Origin: DASQPR01 sp035263025 | GTDB taxonomy: Bacteria; Actinomycetota; Actinomycetes; Mycobacteriales; Micromonosporaceae | Assembly: GCA_035263025.1 (NCBI GenBank) | Contig: DATFRR010000145.1 | Location: forward strand, 1 to 15,381 | Length of the DNA: 15,381 nucleotides | Reading direction: 5' to 3' | Program-made: the position numbers and the translations under genes | Notes under the pieces: generated by a model | What the model was told of the DNA's origin: nothing | What the model saw: the letters and a program-made list of their open reading frames with translations, nothing else | Databases searched by the model: none | Shown here: piece by piece, positions 13,127 through 15,381 of the stretch | Layout of the letters: every line of letters begins with the position of its first letter | Numbering within the stretch: the stretch's first letter is position 1

Positions 13127-13858
13127 TCAGGCTGACCGGATCGGTCCGCCCCGCCACATGGGCACCGGGGACCGCCCGATCGCGACCTCGAACGCGGCAT
13201 GCGCGAGCAGTCGTGTCGAGTCCAGTGTCGGCAGCGGCGAAACATCCGGCGTGATCAGCAACGGAATCTCGGTGCAGACCAGCGCGACCGCGTCGCAACC
13301 ACGTGCGGCGAGTCGCTCGATGATGCCGATGTAGGCGGTGCGGGACGCGTTGGTGACGATGCCGTCGGTGAGTTCGTCGAAGATGACCCGGTTGACGATC
13401 GCCCGATCGTCGGCGCTCGGCAGCACGGCTTCGATTCCTCGACTGGCGAACGCACGGGGGTAGACGGGGCCATCGGTGAGATAGCGGGTCCCGAGGATCC
13501 CGACCCGCTGGCGCCCGTCACGCGCCGCCCGGTCTGCCACGATCTCCGCGATGTGCAGCCCCGGCAACGCGAAATCCGGGCCGGGCAACTCGAACGCGGT
13601 GTGCACGGTGTTGTCCGGGCAGACGAAGAATTCCGCGCCAGCACCGGCGAGCCGGGCGATGCTCGTCGCCATGATCTGTCGGATCGCCGCGTGGTCACCG
13701 CTGTCCCACGACGGCAGGCTCCGAGCCAGGGCGATGGCGTCCATCGTGACGTCGGGATGGTCATTGGGACCGAGTTCGGCGAAGCCTTCATGGCAGAACT
13801 CGCGGAAGCAGAGACTCGCGCCCTCGATGCTGTGGGCGGCGATGCCGACATGACGCAT
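13127..13858 (-). CDS. Aspartate/glutamate racemase-family protein
   Basis: Predicted cofactor-independent amino-acid racemase of 243 residues, full length for the YgeA/RacX-type group. The two catalytic cysteines of the family are visible in matching halves: Cys80 in FVCPDNTVH and Cys195 in LVCTEIPLL. The N-terminus HVGIAAHSIEG and the central VGILGTRYLTDGPVYPRAF are also typical. The exact substrate cannot be read from the sequence. The start is ATG 13858, preceded by GGGTGG at 5 bases; the same bases contain TAGGGT 7 bases before the ATG, so a leaderless start is an alternative. The frame extends 36 codons further upstream, but those residues are not conserved-looking. It converges on guaA and follows the PspC gene on the same strand with a 123-base gap. 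It probably makes D-amino acids or degrades related compounds; this is inference. Confidence 0.87.
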   Translation of the reverse strand: MRHVGIAAHSIEGASLCFREFCHEGFAELGPNDHPDVTMDAIALARSLPSWDSGDHAAIRQIMATSIARLAGAGAEFFVCPDNTVHTAFELPGPDFALPGLHIAEIVADRAARDGRQRVGILGTRYLTDGPVYPRAFASRGIEAVLPSADDRAIVNRVIFDELTDGIVTNASRTAYIGIIERLAARGCDAVALVCTEIPLLITPDVSPLPTLDSTRLLAHAAFEVAIGRSPVPMWRGGPIRSA

Positions 13859-13981
13859 GCCAGCCACCCTAGGTGCCGGCGCCGTCGGGTCCCGGCACGG
13901 CGTACCCGCGAACTCGGCGCGGCGTACCCGCAAATCATCGTGGAGCCCGGCCGGCGCGGGCCCCACGAACCGTGAATCGGC

Positions 13982-14344
13982 TTAGCTCTGCGGCCGGTCG
14001 GCCGGTGACGTCGGCGTGCCCGGCCAACCGGGGAACTGCTCGCCCTGCGGCGTGCGGCCGTCCCAGCCCACCGGACCAGGCTGAGTCGGCTGGCCTGGCT
14101 GGGCAGGCTGGTTCGCCGGTGGATTCCACACCGGCGCCGGCTTTGGCGAATCCGGCATGACCACGATTGCGATGACGTACGCGAGGATGAACGCGCCGCC
14201 GGTGATGATGGTCAGCGCGATCGCCGCGAGTCGGACGATATTCGGGTCAACGTTGAGATATTCGGCGATGCCGCCGCACACGCCGCTGATCTTGCGATCG
14301 GTCTGCGAGCGCCGCAGCTCCCGGTACGAAGGCGTTTGTGTCAT
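13982..14344 (-). CDS. PspC-domain membrane protein
   Basis: Small membrane protein of 120 residues. The PspC domain occupies about 7-65: RRSQTDRKISGVCGGIAEYLNVDP, in two parts, with the diagnostic GVCGGIAEYL at 21-30, then one hydrophobic helix (about 38-63) ending in MPD. The tail 66-120 is Pro/Gln/Gly-rich and probably disordered; it may be a protein-contact region. PspC proteins sense or respond to membrane stress in enterobacteria, while the actinobacterial ones are mostly uncharacterised. The start is ATG 14344, where the typical short N-terminus begins; a longer frame reaches 14485 but is Arg-rich and not domain-like. GAGG lies only one base before the ATG. GACCGT lies 6 bases before it, a poor -10 match, so initiation is unclear. 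It diverges from the NUDIX gene. Confidence 0.9.
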   Translation of the reverse strand: MTQTPSYRELRRSQTDRKISGVCGGIAEYLNVDPNIVRLAAIALTIITGGAFILAYVIAIVVMPDSPKPAPVWNPPANQPAQPGQPTQPGPVGWDGRTPQGEQFPGWPGTPTSPADRPQS

Positions 14345-14366
14345 GCCTCTACGGTCTCGCATCCAG

Positions 14367-14392
14367 GGGCGGTCGCGCCTCGGTGACCGCCC
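14367..14392. promoter_or_regulatory. Inverted repeat upstream of the PspC gene
   Basis: GGGCGGTC, 10-base loop, GACCGCCC: a perfect 8-base dyad 22 bases upstream of the PspC start. It could be an operator or a leader hairpin. Confidence 0.4.
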
Positions 14393-14447
14393 GGATCGGC
14401 ACCCTGATATCTGACCCTTACGTATCCGCGGCTCTTGATCCGGATGG

Positions 14448-14483
14448 GGCATCGACCCCGTGCGATCCGCCGGGTGCGATGCC
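14448..14483. promoter_or_regulatory. Inverted repeat in the PspC/NUDIX divergent spacer
   Basis: GGCATCGACCC (14448-14458) pairs with GGGT-G-CGATGCC (14472-14483), 11 pairs with one bulged base and a 13-base loop. Its place in the middle of the divergent spacer suggests an operator or a structured transcript. Confidence 0.4.
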
Positions 14484-14505
14484 AAGATCGCAGAGGTTCG
14501 GCAGG

Positions 14506-14511
14506 TAGTGT
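14506..14511 (+). promoter_or_regulatory. Possible -10 element of the NUDIX gene
   Basis: TAGTGT fits TAnnnT, about 52 bases before the GTG start. No -35 match is seen, so this is weak. Confidence 0.25.
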
Positions 14512-14563
14512 GGCCGCCGGATCATTCACATGTGCGACGGTCGATGGGCGAAGGGCGGTCCGC

Positions 14564-15381
14564 GTGCGTCAAGGCCGCAAGATCAGCGTGTACGGCATCA
14601 CGCACGACGATGCCGGCCGGCTTCTGCTGGTCAGGGGCTCGGCGGAGTCGAACTTCCCGGGTCGGTGGAACCTGCCCGGCGGTGGCATCGAACATGCGGA
14701 GTCACCGACCGACGCGCTGATCCGTGAATTTGGCGAGGAGACCGGGCTGTCCATCCGGGTCGGCGCGTTGGCTGACGTCCGCTCCGATCTGGTGCGCAAT
14801 GAGGCGCGAGACCGCTTGATCCACTTCGACCGCATCGTGTACGACGTCGAGGTGACCGGCGGCCAGCTGCGCAACGAGGTCGACGGCAGCACCGACGGAG
14901 TCCGGTGGTTCGCGCCGGAGGAGGTGTCCGGCGCACCGCCGATGCCATGGCTCGCGCGGTTTCTCGGCGACCCGACGGCGCCGGAGGTGGACGCCGCCGC
15001 CGCGGCATTGGCCGTACCGCATTCGCGCGACCCGAACGCCGTACGGTTCCAGCGATTCAGCGCGTACGGCGTGGTGCGGGATCCGAGTGGCCGCCTGCTG
15101 TTGACGCGCGTGTCGGCCGGCTATCCCGGTGCGGGTCACTGGCACTTGCCCGGTGGTGGCACCGACTTCGGGGAGTCCGCCCGCGACGCGCTGGTCCGCG
15201 AGATCCGTGAGGAGACCGGTCAGCAAGCCGTCGTCGGGCCACTGCTCGACGTGGTGGACATGCACAACCCGAACGCGTACGGCCCGGAGCGCCGGCCGCT
15301 CGACTGGCACACCGTACGGGCGATCTTCGACGTCGAGGTACCCCACCCGACGGAACCCTCCGTACAGGAGGTCGGCGGTTC
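14564..15381 (+). CDS. Tandem NUDIX hydrolase-domain protein (3' end outside the window)
   Basis: Reading from GTG 14564 gives 272 residues without a stop, continuing past the window edge. There are two complete NUDIX boxes: Gly40-x5-Glu46-x7-REFGEETGL (40-62) and Gly198-x5-Glu204-x7-REIREETGQ (198-220). Each is preceded by a similar strand (YGITHDDAGRLLLVRG at 10-25 and YGVVRDPSGRLLLTRV at 168-183) and a WNLPGGG/WHLPGGG motif, so the protein is an internal duplication of MutT-like domains. NUDIX enzymes hydrolyse nucleoside diphosphates linked to another moiety; the substrate here is not readable. The metal-binding glutamates are intact in both boxes. The last box position is Gln220 rather than a hydrophobic residue. 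A GAAGGG site lies 8 bases before the GTG. The gene diverges from the PspC gene. Confidence 0.9.
   Translation, partial: MRQGRKISVYGITHDDAGRLLLVRGSAESNFPGRWNLPGGGIEHAESPTDALIREFGEETGLSIRVGALADVRSDLVRNEARDRLIHFDRIVYDVEVTGGQLRNEVDGSTDGVRWFAPEEVSGAPPMPWLARFLGDPTAPEVDAAAAALAVPHSRDPNAVRFQRFSAYGVVRDPSGRLLLTRVSAGYPGAGHWHLPGGGTDFGESARDALVREIREETGQQAVVGPLLDVVDMHNPNAYGPERRPLDWHTVRAIFDVEVPHPTEPSVQEVGG

Overview
The window is a piece of a high-GC actinobacterial chromosome. The evidence is the very GC-rich codon use, frequent GTG starts with GGAGG-type ribosome binding sites, actinobacteria-specific families (WhiB, BldM-like, DUF5319, GuaB3), a groES-groEL1 pair with a His-rich GroEL tail, and CIRCE (HrcA) operators. 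The gene order groES, groEL1, whiD/whiB3, bldM-type regulator, DUF5319, guaB, guaB3, guaA resembles the conserved loci I remember from Streptomyces and Mycobacterium. I see no sigma-factor gene in the block, where those genera carry one. I cannot name the genus; a non-Streptomyces actinomycete is my best reading.

Layout. (1) 1-209: N-terminus of a lipoprotein gene leaving the window on the minus strand. (2) 210-2686: heat-shock unit. A promoter is sandwiched between two CIRCE elements, followed by groES, a perfect 18-bp hairpin, and groEL1. (3) 2687-2981: repeat-rich spacer with a long imperfect palindrome and two 35-bp direct repeats, each holding a small palindrome. (4) 2982-5199: a membrane-anchored molybdopterin oxidoreductase and a small lipoprotein, probably one operon. 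(5) 5209-6836: WhiB-family gene whiD (minus) divergent from a BldM-like regulator (plus) with an atypical receiver domain; an array of AACCGCC-like motifs lies directly upstream of the latter. (6) 6871-7278: DUF5319 gene (minus). (7) 7473-10418: guaB (IMP dehydrogenase with an Asp-rich N-terminal repeat) and guaB3 (paralogue lacking the catalytic Cys). (8) 10570-13102: DUF72 gene (minus) divergent from guaA (GMP synthase). (9) 13127-15381: aspartate/glutamate racemase-family gene (minus), PspC-domain membrane protein (minus), and a tandem-NUDIX protein (plus) running off the right edge.

How the genes fit together. guaB and guaA supply the two steps from IMP to GMP. groES/groEL1 provide protein folding under HrcA control. 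whiD and the BldM-like gene are probable redox or developmental transcription regulators. The oxidoreductase and its lipoprotein neighbour probably work at the outer face of the membrane.

No entirely new multi-gene system is evident. The points most worth following are the BldM-like protein with a degenerate receiver and a long linker, the iterated motif in front of it, the pentad-repeat N-terminus of GuaB, the cluster of predicted leaderless starts around the guanine genes, and the repeat elements after groEL. No tRNA, rRNA, CRISPR, transposase or phage gene was seen.
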